Assembly: GCA_900315575.1 (NCBI GenBank)
Contig: OMZR01000022.1
Span: forward strand, 1 to 36,835
From: an uncultured Veillonellaceae bacterium
Lineage (GTDB): Bacteria > Bacillota > Negativicutes > Selenomonadales > Selenomonadaceae
Length of the DNA stretch: 36,835 bases
Reading direction: 5' to 3'
In this document: positions 1 through 8,109 of the stretch, piece by piece
Numbering within the stretch: the stretch's first letter is position 1
How the letters are laid out: every line of letters starts with the position of its first letter
Made by a program: the position numbers and the translations under genes
Notes under the pieces: generated by a model
What the model was told of the DNA's origin: nothing
What the model saw: the letters and a program-made list of their open reading frames with translations, nothing else
The model's database searches: none

Positions 1-243
1 CTGAATGGGCAAAGGTGTGCATGAGTGGATTTTTACATCCAGCTCATGCTGGATTTTCAGGGCATACGGGATGTTTTCCGTGTGCGAAGTTTGAGTTATG
101 ATGTTATGGTACAGCAGAAAGATGAAGTTTTGCGTTGTGATTTGTTGACGTACAACGGATGCTCTGCATTTTGTGTTTGATTTCATCATACAATCACCGT
201 CAATATCTCGCAAGCATCCGGCCGTCCGTTTTTCACGCAAACA
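1..243. other. Left-edge intergenic stretch, no convincing gene
   Basis: I see no ORF with a ribosome binding site or recognisable protein here. The only structure is a small hairpin at 37-54 (ATCCAGC, loop TCAT, GCTGGAT) followed by TTTT on the plus strand, which could terminate a plus-strand gene lying to the left of the window. Confidence 0.4.
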
Positions 244-273
244 AAGAAGGAGCCTCAACCGGGGCTCCTTCTT
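244..273 (-). terminator. Rho-independent terminator of the lac operon
   Basis: An 11-bp perfect stem (AAGAAGGAGCC pairing with GGCTCCTTCTT) with a short loop lies one base beyond the lacG stop codon. In the minus-strand reading direction it is followed by TGTTTG. It marks lacG as the last gene of its operon. Confidence 0.75.
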
Positions 274-274
274 C

Positions 275-1717
275 TTATGCGTTCGGAACTTCTTCGATGG
301 GCACGATGCGTTTCTGCTCGCTGCAGAGCTTATACCAGTACGCGCTCTTCTTCGGGTAGCGTTTCTGCGTCTTGTAATCGACGTAGAACAGGCCGTAGCG
401 CTTGTTGTAGCCGTTTGACCAGCTCAGCATGTCCTGGAGGCTCCAGATGTAGTAGCCGCGGACATTGACACCCTCGGCGATGGCCTGCTGGATGGCGCGC
501 AGATGCTTTGCCACGTACTCGATGCGCGGCGTGTCGTCGATCTTGCCGTCCACGAGGTCGTCCTTGTAGCCCATGCCGTTTTCGCTGATGAAGATTTCTT
601 TGTAGTTCGGATAGTCGTGCGCGATACGGCAGAGCTGGTCGTGCATGCCCTGCGGATAGATCGGCCAATCCCAGTCCGTCGTCGGCACTTCGGGGTTCGA
701 GACGCGCGCGCCGACGCCATGCAGCGCAAAGACGCTCGTGCCTTTCTCGCCCGTCGAGTTGTTGAAGACTTTGCTCTCGCCATCCCACGCCTGCAGGAAG
801 TGGCTCGAATAGTAGTTCATGCCAAGGAAATCGATTTCTTTTGCAGCGACGGCAAAGTCGTCGAAATCCGACGGCTCCGTCACGAGCGTGCCGTTGTTCT
901 CGCGCAGGATCTCGTCAATGAGCGCCATCGTCTCGTCGGAATATTTTCCGAGGAAGCAGGCGTCGAGCATGAAGCGGTTGCTCATGGCGTCATCAAGGTC
1001 GCGCGCATGGCGGTTTTCCGGCGTGTCCGTGATGGGCACTTTGCCCTCGAGCGTGTGGACAATGCCGATTTTGCCTTTGAGGCCCATCGTCTTGTAGAGG
1101 TGCAGCGCTTTTGCGTGCGCGACCATGAGGTTGTGCTCGATCTGGATGGCCTTCGCCATCTGGAATGTCTCGTGCGGTGGGAAGTTGCCCGCGATATAGC
1201 CGTTCTGCGCAATCGACCACGGCTCGTTAAACGTCGCCCAGCGCTTGACGCGATCACCGAATGCCTCGAAGCAGATTTTCGCATAATCGACGAAATGCGG
1301 GATGATCGCGCGGTTCAGCCAGCCGCCCTCATGGAAATAGCGGAGCGGCGTATCGAAGTGGTGCAGCGTCACGAACGGCTCGACGCCATGCGCGAGGCAG
1401 GCGTCGATGAGCTTGTTGTAGTAGTCGATGCCCTTCTGGTTGACCTTGCCCTCGCCTTCCGGCAGGATGCGCGTCCACGAAATCGAGATGCGGATGCCGT
1501 TCACGCCGAATTTCTCGCAGAGCGCGAGGTCTTCGGGATATTTATGGTAGAAATCGCTCGCGGGGTCGGCCATGAAGCGGCTGCCCGGACGTTTCATGGC
1601 CTCGTCCCATGTGCAGGGGCCGCGGCCGTCCTCCGTCGTCGCGCCCTCGACCTGATAAGCCGCCGTCGCGCCGCCGAAGACGAAGTCGTCGGGGAACTTG
1701 TTCGGGGTCTCAGCCAT
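275..1717 (-). CDS. lacG: 6-phospho-beta-galactosidase (GH1)
   Basis: A cytoplasmic glycoside hydrolase of family GH1 that splits lactose 6-phosphate into galactose 6-phosphate and glucose. The 480-residue length is normal. The N-terminal GGATAAYQ(V)EGA block, the acid/base segment TFNEPW (about residue 165), the nucleophile segment SENG (about 375) and the C-terminal WSNGYNKRYGLFYVD segment are all visible. The Ser/Lys/Tyr of that last segment bind the sugar phosphate in 6-phospho-specific GH1 enzymes. The sequence follows Lactococcus LacG much more closely than 6-phospho-beta-glucosidases, and the lacF, lacB and lacA neighbours agree. The start codon is one base after the lacF stop, so translation is probably coupled. 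It is the last gene before the terminator. Confidence 0.92.
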   Translation of the reverse strand: MAETPNKFPDDFVFGGATAAYQVEGATTEDGRGPCTWDEAMKRPGSRFMADPASDFYHKYPEDLALCEKFGVNGIRISISWTRILPEGEGKVNQKGIDYYNKLIDACLAHGVEPFVTLHHFDTPLRYFHEGGWLNRAIIPHFVDYAKICFEAFGDRVKRWATFNEPWSIAQNGYIAGNFPPHETFQMAKAIQIEHNLMVAHAKALHLYKTMGLKGKIGIVHTLEGKVPITDTPENRHARDLDDAMSNRFMLDACFLGKYSDETMALIDEILRENNGTLVTEPSDFDDFAVAAKEIDFLGMNYYSSHFLQAWDGESKVFNNSTGEKGTSVFALHGVGARVSNPEVPTTDWDWPIYPQGMHDQLCRIAHDYPNYKEIFISENGMGYKDDLVDGKIDDTPRIEYVAKHLRAIQQAIAEGVNVRGYYIWSLQDMLSWSNGYNKRYGLFYVDYKTQKRYPKKSAYWYKLCSEQKRIVPIEEVPNA

Positions 1718-1718
1718 C

Positions 1719-2039
1719 TTATTTCCCTGCTTTCTTCTTGAGAATCTTGAGGAAACGCTTGTCCATATCCGAGAGCAGCATCGCCGTCATGAGGTGATCC
1801 TGCGCATGGACGGTCAGGAAGCCGATGTCGAGCTGTTCGCCCGCTGCTTCCTTCGTGATGAGCTCCGTCTGCTGGTTGTGCGCATCGAGAATCAGGTCGT
1901 CGCCCTCCTTGATGAGCGCCTCGGCTTTTGCAAAATCCTCGTCGCCCATGGCGTCCATGGCCTCGAGGTACTTCGTCCGCGCGTCGCCTGCATAGGCAAC
2001 GATCTCCATTGCCACCATGGCCATATCGTCTTTCGTCAT
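1719..2039 (-). CDS. lacF: PTS lactose-specific EIIA component
   Basis: A 106-residue soluble EIIA of the lactose/cellobiose PTS family, which passes phosphate from HPr to the EIIB of a lactose permease. The phosphorylatable His falls at residue 78 in TVHAQDHLM, the same number as in Gram-positive LacF proteins. The start is set at 2039 (MTKDD) because AGGAG lies 8 bases upstream; the frame stays open 17 codons further up but without a ribosome binding site. Its partner EIICB (LacE) is not in this operon or window, so it must work with a permease encoded elsewhere. Confidence 0.9.
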   Translation of the reverse strand: MTKDDMAMVAMEIVAYAGDARTKYLEAMDAMGDEDFAKAEALIKEGDDLILDAHNQQTELITKEAAGEQLDIGFLTVHAQDHLMTAMLLSDMDKRFLKILKKKAGK

Positions 2040-2117
2040 TGTATACGTCTCCTTTAGAAAAATATTTCGTGCTTGTTTGACAGATTTCACAACTGATGAA
2101 AATGACTCCTATGCAAA

Positions 2118-2300
2118 GGCCCCTTCTTTGAGGGGGCTGTCAGCCGAACGGCTGACTGGGGGGGAGTAGTTGGGTGCTGAAGATGAACAAATATGCAGAA
2201 CGTTGCTAAAGACTTTAGCAGCGCCTGCAAGCTTGTCAGGCTTCAGCACCTTACTACTCCCACCACCGCTTCGCGGTCCCCCTCCCTCTGTGAGGGAGGC
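2118..2300. repeat. MITE-like imperfect inverted-repeat element
   Basis: Two long arms (2118-2182 and 2241-2300) are imperfect reverse complements, meeting around GGAGTAGT(TG/AA)GGTGCTGAAG. Each arm contains its own smaller palindromes, such as GTCAGCCGAACGGCTGAC and ACCGCGAAGCGGT. The roughly 60-bp centre has no ORF. It looks like a small non-autonomous palindromic element of the kind scattered through Firmicutes genomes, but no second copy was seen in this window. It sits inside the lac operon between lacB and lacF, where a read-through transcript would fold strongly. Confidence 0.65.
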
Positions 2301-2377
2301 TGCTGTATGAGCCGCGTTCAGCAATCAAAACACACTTGCTTCATTATAGCTGATTTTATTTGATTTGCGTAGCCTTT

Positions 2378-2893
2378 TCAGTCGTGATAGTACCCTTCCG
2401 CCCATTTCTTGTTGTATTCGTCGAAGATGTGGTCGTTTTCGATGGCGTCGTTGTCGGGAATCATGTTGTCGATCTTCTGGATCAGCGCGTCGCGTTCGGG
2501 CGTCGGCTGGTATTTCGCCTTGAGGAAGGCGTCGAGGATGTACTCGATCGTGCCGACACCGACGACGCGGCCGCCGCAGCCGATGACGTTCGCATTGAGC
2601 TGCTCTTTCGCCGCGACCGCCGTCTGCACGTCCGTCACGCAAGCCGCGCGGACGCCCTTGATCTTCTGCGCGCTGTTGTTGATACCGATACCCGTGCCGC
2701 AGATGCAGACGCCGAGATCGACGTCCCCTTTCGCGACGAGCACGCCGACTTTGCGGCCATAGATGGGATAATGCGTGCGGATGAAGTCGTGCGTGCCGAC
2801 GTCGATGACTTCATGGCCCTGCTTCTTGAGGAATTCTGCGGCTTTGATTTTGATGTCCGTGACGATATGGTCACAGCCGATGGCGATTTTCAT
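2378..2893 (-). CDS. lacB: Galactose-6-phosphate isomerase subunit LacB
   Basis: A 171-residue member of the RpiB/LacAB family, the same length as Staphylococcus and Lactococcus LacB. With LacA it forms the isomerase that turns galactose 6-phosphate into tagatose 6-phosphate. The N-terminal KIAIGCDHIVTD, the RTHYPI(Y)G segment, the active-site Cys block GVCICGTGIGINN and the C-terminal EGYYHD ending match LacB rather than ribose-5-phosphate isomerase B. GGAGGT lies 8 bases before the start. It follows lacA by 16 bases and is separated from lacF by the inverted-repeat element. Confidence 0.93.
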   Translation of the reverse strand: MKIAIGCDHIVTDIKIKAAEFLKKQGHEVIDVGTHDFIRTHYPIYGRKVGVLVAKGDVDLGVCICGTGIGINNSAQKIKGVRAACVTDVQTAVAAKEQLNANVIGCGGRVVGVGTIEYILDAFLKAKYQPTPERDALIQKIDNMIPDNDAIENDHIFDEYNKKWAEGYYHD

Positions 2894-2909
2894 TCGATGG
2901 TACCTCCAA

Positions 2910-3329
2910 TTACAAAATGCGATTCATCATATCGATGCGGACCTGGTGGCGGCCGCCGTCGTACTCCGTCTTGCAGAAGTTCTCGGCGAGCTGGCACGAG
3001 AGCACGGGCGCCGTGATGTTCGCGGCGAGCGCGATGATCTGCGTGCTGTTGTGGTGGCGCGTCATCGAGGACGTGTAGTCCTCATACGTCGGTGCGCAGA
3101 CGATGCCGTGGTTCTTCGATGCGATCATGAACGGTGCGACAGCATAATCATCCACGACGATGCCACGCGTGATCTCCCCGCCCTGGATGGCTTTGGCGAC
3201 GTTCATCGTCGCCGTGAAGATGTCGTCGTTCGACATGTCCACCATTTCATATCCCTTGCCTTCGAGGTACTTCTTGACGCAATCCTTCAGGCTCTTGCCG
3301 ACAGCATTCGCTGCAATCGCTACTTTCAT
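2910..3329 (-). CDS. lacA: Galactose-6-phosphate isomerase subunit LacA
   Basis: A 139-residue RpiB/LacAB-family protein and the partner of LacB. The TRHHNS segment and the C-terminal YDGGRHQVRIDMMN segment match LacA. Start at 3329 (MKVAIAANAVGK) is preferred over an upstream in-frame Met at 3350 because AGGAG sits 10 bases ahead of it. It is the first gene of the lac operon; a TATAAT -10 box and a cre site lie just upstream. lacC (tagatose-6-phosphate kinase) and lacD (aldolase), which complete the pathway, are not in the window. Confidence 0.9.
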   Translation of the reverse strand: MKVAIAANAVGKSLKDCVKKYLEGKGYEMVDMSNDDIFTATMNVAKAIQGGEITRGIVVDDYAVAPFMIASKNHGIVCAPTYEDYTSSMTRHHNSTQIIALAANITAPVLSCQLAENFCKTEYDGGRHQVRIDMMNRIL

Positions 3330-3340
3330 TGTTCTCTGTC

Positions 3341-3387
3341 TCCTTTGCATGCTCTATGAAAGTTTCTTGTTTTCCTTTGCATGCTCT
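3341..3387. repeat. 15-bp direct repeat in the lacA leader
   Basis: TCCTTTGCATGCTCT occurs at 3341-3355 and again at 3373-3387, a 32-bp period. Each copy carries the GCATGC palindrome, and the lacA-proximal copy holds the ribosome binding site. The upstream copy lies at the predicted transcription start. It could be a regulator binding pair or a small local duplication. Confidence 0.5.
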
Positions 3388-3388
3388 T

Positions 3389-3394
3389 ATTATA
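3389..3394 (-). promoter_or_regulatory. -10 box of the lac operon promoter
   Basis: On the minus strand this reads TATAAT. No clear TTGACA is found 16-18 bp upstream, but the cre site lies 32-45 bp upstream of the box, so repressor or activator contact near the promoter is plausible. Confidence 0.5.
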
Positions 3395-3426
3395 GAGCGC
3401 AATGGCCGCGCGTTGTTTTCATGTTT

Positions 3427-3440
3427 TGAAAACGCTTTCA
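3427..3440. promoter_or_regulatory. cre site (CcpA catabolite control)
   Basis: TGAAAACGCTTTCA matches the Firmicutes cre consensus TGWAANCGNTNWCA at every position. It lies upstream of the lacA -10 box, which fits catabolite control of lactose/galactose use. Confidence 0.8.
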
Positions 3441-3463
3441 TAGACAGCTCGCGGTCACGCCGC

Positions 3464-3512
3464 AAAAAAAGAAGCCCTGTGCAGCGCGGGAATCATCGCT
3501 GCACAGAGCTTT
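3464..3512 (-). terminator. Rho-independent terminator of the transporter/phosphatase unit
   Basis: CTGTGCAGCG pairs perfectly with CGCTGCACAG, the stem extends further with one mismatch, and the minus-strand product ends in CTTCTTTTTTT. It lies about 65 bases after the phosphatase stop codon and insulates it from the lac operon. Confidence 0.85.
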
Positions 3513-3576
3513 CGGGGGAAATGTCGATCCATTTTTGTGGATCAGCTCGGGGAATCAAAAGAAAAAACAGGAATCG

Positions 3577-6322
3577 TCATCCGTGGATGACATCAGTGTA
3601 TTCGGGGAAATCTTTCAAGCGCTCAAACGGCGCGAAACCAACGGCGCCGGTGAAGGTGCCTTTCTCCCACGCCGTGCGCGTAGACCAGTACATCTCCGTG
3701 AAATTCTTTTCCGTTGCCGCCGTGACCTGGTAGAGCAGGAGCTCAGGCACGAACGTGCCATCGGGGCCGACGTCGGCGGAAAATTCCGTACGGATGCGCA
3801 GGTATTGCGCTTCCGGCAGGTCTTGGAGGTCGATGTACTGCGTGCCATCTTGCAAGCGGATCTCCTTTTTGCCCTTGATCGACGCCTCATCATCTGAGAC
3901 TTCGACCGTCGCTTTAAGGCTCGTCTGCAAGGGGACGCGTGCGATGACTTTGAGCTGGCGGAATGTCCAATATTTCTTCTGCGTCATGTAATCGCGGCTG
4001 TAAACCGTCGGATGACGCCATTCGGTCGTATGCGTACCAACCGTAAGGATATTCTTGAAATCGAGCCAGACGGCGAGATCCTTCTCTCGCGCGCCAGCTT
4101 CTTCCGGATGGTCATAGGTCTCGCGCACCTCATCCGCTGCAAGGCCCTGCTTGTAAAAGCGCACCTCGCGCACATCGCCCGGCAGATGCGTGAAATACTT
4201 CGGGCGCCCGAGCTCGGGGATCACATGCCCGATGTAGGAGTAACCGACGAAAATGGGTTCATCCTGCCACTGCCGCAGCTTGCACTCCGGCGCGATGCCT
4301 GGCACGCGGGCGACTTCTTTGGCGTCGCAGTACGAGCTGCCGCCCGTCTGCTTGTCAAATGTGGACGCATACTGCATCCAGCTGCCGACAGCAGCCTCGC
4401 CGCCTTGCCACATGTACTCGGTGATGTCGTGGCATGTGCCCCATTTGAGCCCGCCCGCGCGCTCGATGACCATCCGCAGGTAGTACGTCGCGCCCCAGCC
4501 CACGGACTTGCCGCGGACCATGAGCGGATTGTGCCCCATTTCCGAAGGCTTCGCGAGGCGGTTGACCTTCGCCCAGACGATGCCTGTGAAGCCTTGCTCG
4601 GCGACGAGATCCGGACTTGCGGGAATCTCGATGTAATCGCCGTAATGCTCGAGCCTCACGACCGTCTTGCCGTGCTCCTGGACGACTTTCGGACTGCCCT
4701 GCAAAAGGCCGTAGTGCCCATGCCCCGAGCGGTCGAGGATGCGCGGAACGATGCGGATGCCTGAGGCGATCGTGATGTTCTTCGGCAGCTGGTCGCCGAT
4801 ACTGACCTGGTAATCGCCACCCTTCGCGAAGCGGTGGCGGAACTCGATGTGCCTCCTTTCATGGCTGCGGAAAAAGATGTTTCGTGCCTCCGCTATGCGC
4901 TGATCGATGTAGAGCGGCACCGAGGAAAAGACTTCCTGATCGAGGTTGTTCGTCGCTTCGATGCTCGCAATCAGGCAATCGGCATCCTTGCCCTTGCCCG
5001 CGAAAACACGCATGTGCGCATAGGAAAGCTGCTGCGGCTCGTAAACGATGAGGTCAAGTGCCGCATCCTCCAGCGTGATATGGTGGTTGCCTGCGCCGTA
5101 CGCCTGATAATAAGCAATCAGCTTGCGCTTTTCGCCCGCCTGCAGGAGCGCGACGTGGCTGTCTGCTTTCTGCCCGAAGAGATTCTGCTCCGTGAGTTTG
5201 CCGTTATCGACGATGGGCAACACGACCATCGCGGGACTCGTGCCGCGATTTTCCGCGAATGCGCGCACTTCGATGTTGCCGTTGTTGTCCACGCGCCGGA
5301 GCTCGATGTCCGAGAGCGCCACATCGGGCGCGTCATGCGTCATGTGGATCGTATCGACGAGCTGCTCCTTTCCATCGTCCGTGAAACCGTAGAGCTTGTA
5401 GTCGATCGCGTCCTTCGTGATGTCGAGCACACCGTAATTGTTGCGCCCCAGCGCTGTGACCTCGGGGAATTCGCTCAAAAGCCGCTTCCCCTCGAGGTGG
5501 CCTTGGAACTTCGCCTCGGGATCCTGTGCGCTGCCCTGACAGACATACATCGTGCGGGCACCGATCGCAGGATTCACCGAGACGGCTTGGATATAATAAT
5601 GCAGGTGCCCGCCAATGACGAGATTCACGCCGCACCGTTCGGCAATCGGCACGAGATAGCGGTTGTTGAACACGTCCGTGTAAGGATGATGCGCGACGAG
5701 GATGCGCCAGTCCGCAGCTTTCGCCTGCGGGCTCAAAAGGTCTTGTTCGATCCAGGCGAGCGTCTCGCGCACCTGCCGCCGCGTCTTAGGGTCCGTCATC
5801 ATGGTTGCCCGGGATGTACCAGGCAGGGATGGATGCGAGCACCTCCGGAATCTTGTGGAACCAATTGTCCGTATACTGATCGTGCTGGAAGCCTGTGCCG
5901 AAGGAAATGTCGCCGCTGTGCAGGAGGAAATCCGGCTGCACATGCTCCACCATCTTGCCGAACCGCTCCCCATTGTAGAAAAGGTGCGAATCAGAAAGCG
6001 TGACGAGGTGCAGGTGCTCCGGGTGTTCCTTCTGCGTGCGGAACGCTGAGGCTGCAAGCGTCTCGCCCCCGCACTGGATCGCGTAGCTGTACGTCGTATC
6101 CGGCGCGAGGTGGTCGAGAATCGCCGTGTAGAGGTACTCCCCCTCCGGCTGCTCTTTGCGCGCGGGCTCCTTTTCCCGCACAGCCCTCACCTGCCTTCTC
6201 TCGCCCCCCGCCTCGAAAGAGACGGACAGGCTCTCCGCCTGCCGCATCTCCCATGCGACCGTGATGCCAGTCGCGGACGGCGAAAGCAGATAAGGGCCTA
6301 AGACAATCTGCTTGCTGCTCAT
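3577..6322 (-). CDS. Multidomain metallophosphatase, interrupted by a frameshift
   Basis: Two overlapping reading frames together make one protein of about 914 residues. The upstream part (6322-5786, 178 residues) has a purple-acid-phosphatase-like fibronectin III domain (GPYLLSPSATGITVAWEM) and the first metal motifs of a calcineurin-like phosphoesterase: LSDSH, HSGD, PGNHD. It ends at a stop at 5786-5788. The +1 frame continues with VAHHPY and GGHLHYY, then a CARDB-like region, a LamG/concanavalin-like domain (about 450-680) and a beta-rich tail. The first part alone lacks metal ligands, so it needs the second half to be active. SD GAGAGGA lies 8 bases before 6322. No signal peptide is visible, so it is predicted cytosolic, although LamG domains are usually extracellular. 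It follows the OPA transporter in one unit that shares a promoter module with the phytases, suggesting an inositol-phosphate or other organophosphate substrate. The exact substrate is not shown by sequence. Confidence 0.75.
5783..5800 (-). other. Frameshift site in the metallophosphatase (CCC TAA)
   Basis: In the upstream frame the codons run AAC CAT GAT GAC GGA CCC TAA. Reading one base forward at CCC T gives CCT AAG and continues the protein without loss (GNHDDGPKTRRQ). CCC followed by a stop is a known kind of +1-slippery context. An ordinary one-base insertion in this gene or an assembly error explains it equally well. No SD-like stimulator is visible directly upstream. Confidence 0.6.
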
Positions 6323-6475
6323 GGTGAAAATCCTCTCTTGACGGCCTCTCGGCTCACTTTGTTCTTTGTTTTTTTGCGAAAATCGCTCCAAGCCCTATTG
6401 TACCGCAAATCCGATGGCCTGCGTAGGGCGATGGCCGGTTCTCTGGAAATTAAATTTTTGCAACCGGCAGGCAGC

Positions 6476-7765
6476 TCATGCAGCTGCGTCATCTTCTTCA
6501 TGCTCCTTGTTCTTCTTCGCCCAGAGCGTCGGGACGATGAGGAGCGTCATGACGATGATCGAGCCGATCCAGAATTCGATGATGGTGTCGAAATTGTAAA
6601 CGGTCTGGCCATTGACGACCAGCTTCGCAGAATCAACAAGGATGCCGTTGACGATATCCTGGAGTGCTGCGCCACCATATGCGAGCAGACCGATAACGCC
6701 CATCGCCGCGCCTGTCGCTTTGCGCGGGCAAAGATCGACGGCGAGCATGCCGCCGACGAAGCAGAGGATGACACCGAGGCCGAAGCCGAAGACCGCGATG
6801 CTGACCGCGACCCAAGTGTGGTTGCCGGCCGGCGCGAAGCAGATGCCAAGCATGCCGACGAGCATGACAATGCAAAAGACAATCGTCGTGACGGAGTGAT
6901 GCGATTTGAAGATCTTATCGGAAATGAAGCCTGACGCAAACGAGCCGACACCGCCGAGAATCGGGGAGAGCGCCATGAGGCTGCCTGCCGTCACGAGGTC
7001 AAAGCCTTTCGCTTCCTGCAGGAAGATGACGCCCCAGCTGCTGATGGAATAGCGGGAAATGCCAAGGCAGATCGCTGCCGCTGCGAGGATCCAGACATAC
7101 GGGTTCTTGATGACCATGAGCTGCGCTTCGCGCGTCGAGACTTCCTGCTCTTTCTTTTCCTGAACAACTTCGCCTTCGAACTCGTTCGCGCTCGGAAGGC
7201 CGTACGTTTCTGGACGGTCACGCATGAAGCGGTACATGATGAAAGCGAGCACGATGCAGGCAACGCCTGGAACGAAGAACGCGGCATGCCAGCCAAGCGC
7301 GATGATGATCATCGAAGTGCCGAGATACGTCGCGCCCTCGCCGACGTAATGGCCGTAATACGTCGCGAGCTGGCTCTTCGAGAACCATTGGGAAAGGGAA
7401 ACGATGCAGGGTGCCGAGCCCATCGACTGGAAGCAGCCATTGATGATCCAGAGCAAGAGGAACACCCAATAGGCATCCGAGAGGCCGAGGATCGCGTTGA
7501 CGATGGCCGCACCGAGCAAGCCCAAAGGAACGATCTTCTTGATGTTGCAGTGATCTGCGATAAATCCGTTCGCACATTTGCCGATAGCGATTGCAACGAG
7601 CATGCCTGCACCCATCGCGCCGAGCTGCGTTGCTGTGAAGCCCGACTCGAGCATCGGCTTCTTCGCGACGCCGAGCGTCATGCGCATGACGTAATACATG
7701 CCATAGCCGAGAATCATGGCTGTGACGGCTTGCACGCGCGCCGAATCGGTCCAGTCAGGAACCAC
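6476..7765 (-). CDS. OPA-family organophosphate antiporter (MFS)
   Basis: A 12-helix major facilitator of about 429 residues. It resembles the organophosphate:phosphate antiporter family (GlpT, UhpT, UhpC): the first helix ILGYGMYYVMRMTLGVAKKPM, the MGSAPCIVSLSQWFSKSQ loop, and a central charged loop near residue 205 are typical. Members exchange a phosphorylated solute for phosphate across the membrane. The in-frame start at 7765 is a GTG 16 bases from the only strong SD (AGGAGG). An ATG ideally placed 8 bases after that SD (7773) opens a different frame reading MFKWFLTGP, which flows naturally into the DSARVQAV of this frame if one base is missing. So the 5' end is probably frameshifted. 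It precedes the metallophosphatase and shares its promoter module with the phytases; an inositol phosphate is a candidate substrate. Confidence 0.8.
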   Translation of the reverse strand: MVPDWTDSARVQAVTAMILGYGMYYVMRMTLGVAKKPMLESGFTATQLGAMGAGMLVAIAIGKCANGFIADHCNIKKIVPLGLLGAAIVNAILGLSDAYWVFLLLWIINGCFQSMGSAPCIVSLSQWFSKSQLATYYGHYVGEGATYLGTSMIIIALGWHAAFFVPGVACIVLAFIMYRFMRDRPETYGLPSANEFEGEVVQEKKEQEVSTREAQLMVIKNPYVWILAAAAICLGISRYSISSWGVIFLQEAKGFDLVTAGSLMALSPILGGVGSFASGFISDKIFKSHHSVTTIVFCIVMLVGMLGICFAPAGNHTWVAVSIAVFGFGLGVILCFVGGMLAVDLCPRKATGAAMGVIGLLAYGGAALQDIVNGILVDSAKLVVNGQTVYNFDTIIEFWIGSIIVMTLLIVPTLWAKKNKEHEEDDAAA

Positions 7766-7914
7766 TTGAACATGTTACCTTCCTCCTGTTCGATAACACT
7801 GCCGCCCCCCCAGCGGCACGAAAACACATACACACGAGGCGGAAAGATTCATGAAGAGGTCCGAAGAGGCTTTCCACAGCCTTCGCTTTCTTGCGTTCCC
7901 TCCGCCTGACAATG

Positions 7915-8004
7915 TTCATTATAGACGAAACTGCCGCGCAATTCCTCCAAAATCTGGTAACAATCAGACAAAATTCTTTACTTTTTTGTCATTTCTCGGG
8001 CAAG
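7915..8004 (-). promoter_or_regulatory. Shared promoter module, copy 1 (OPA transporter/phosphatase)
   Basis: A 90-bp stretch aligns with 12101-12188 with about 80 identities and one gap; the 37 bases nearest the start site differ at one position. On the minus strand it holds TCTATAATGAA (-10 box at 7918-7923) and, about 20 bases upstream, TTTGGAGGAATTGCGCGGCA. There is no good -35 hexamer, as expected for an activator-dependent promoter. The AraC gene starts 106 bases beyond its far end. Confidence 0.75.
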
Positions 8005-8006
8005 TT

Positions 8007-8037
8007 TTGATTTAGATTTGCAAGATTGTACTATAAT
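8007..8037 (+). promoter_or_regulatory. Candidate promoter of the phytate-locus araC-type gene
   Basis: TATAAT at 8032-8037 with a weak TTGATT at 8007-8012 (19-bp spacing). It abuts the far end of the divergent shared promoter module, so a regulator bound there could also control its own gene. Confidence 0.45.
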
Positions 8038-8109
8038 AGAACCATCGAAATCGGATACAATATCTTGCGGCAACGATGCCGTAGTGAACACGTTCAGGAG
8101 GTTTCCCCG

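Noticed and set aside
6398..6403. Minus-strand TACAAT as a separate promoter for the metallophosphatase
   Set aside because: No -35 and no supporting element; co-transcription with the transporter gene explains expression equally well.
7774..7914. GAAGAGG direct repeat in the transporter leader as partner of the AAACCGT repeat in the phytase leader
   Set aside because: The two repeats differ in sequence and spacing; similarity between the two upstream regions is confined to the 90-bp module.
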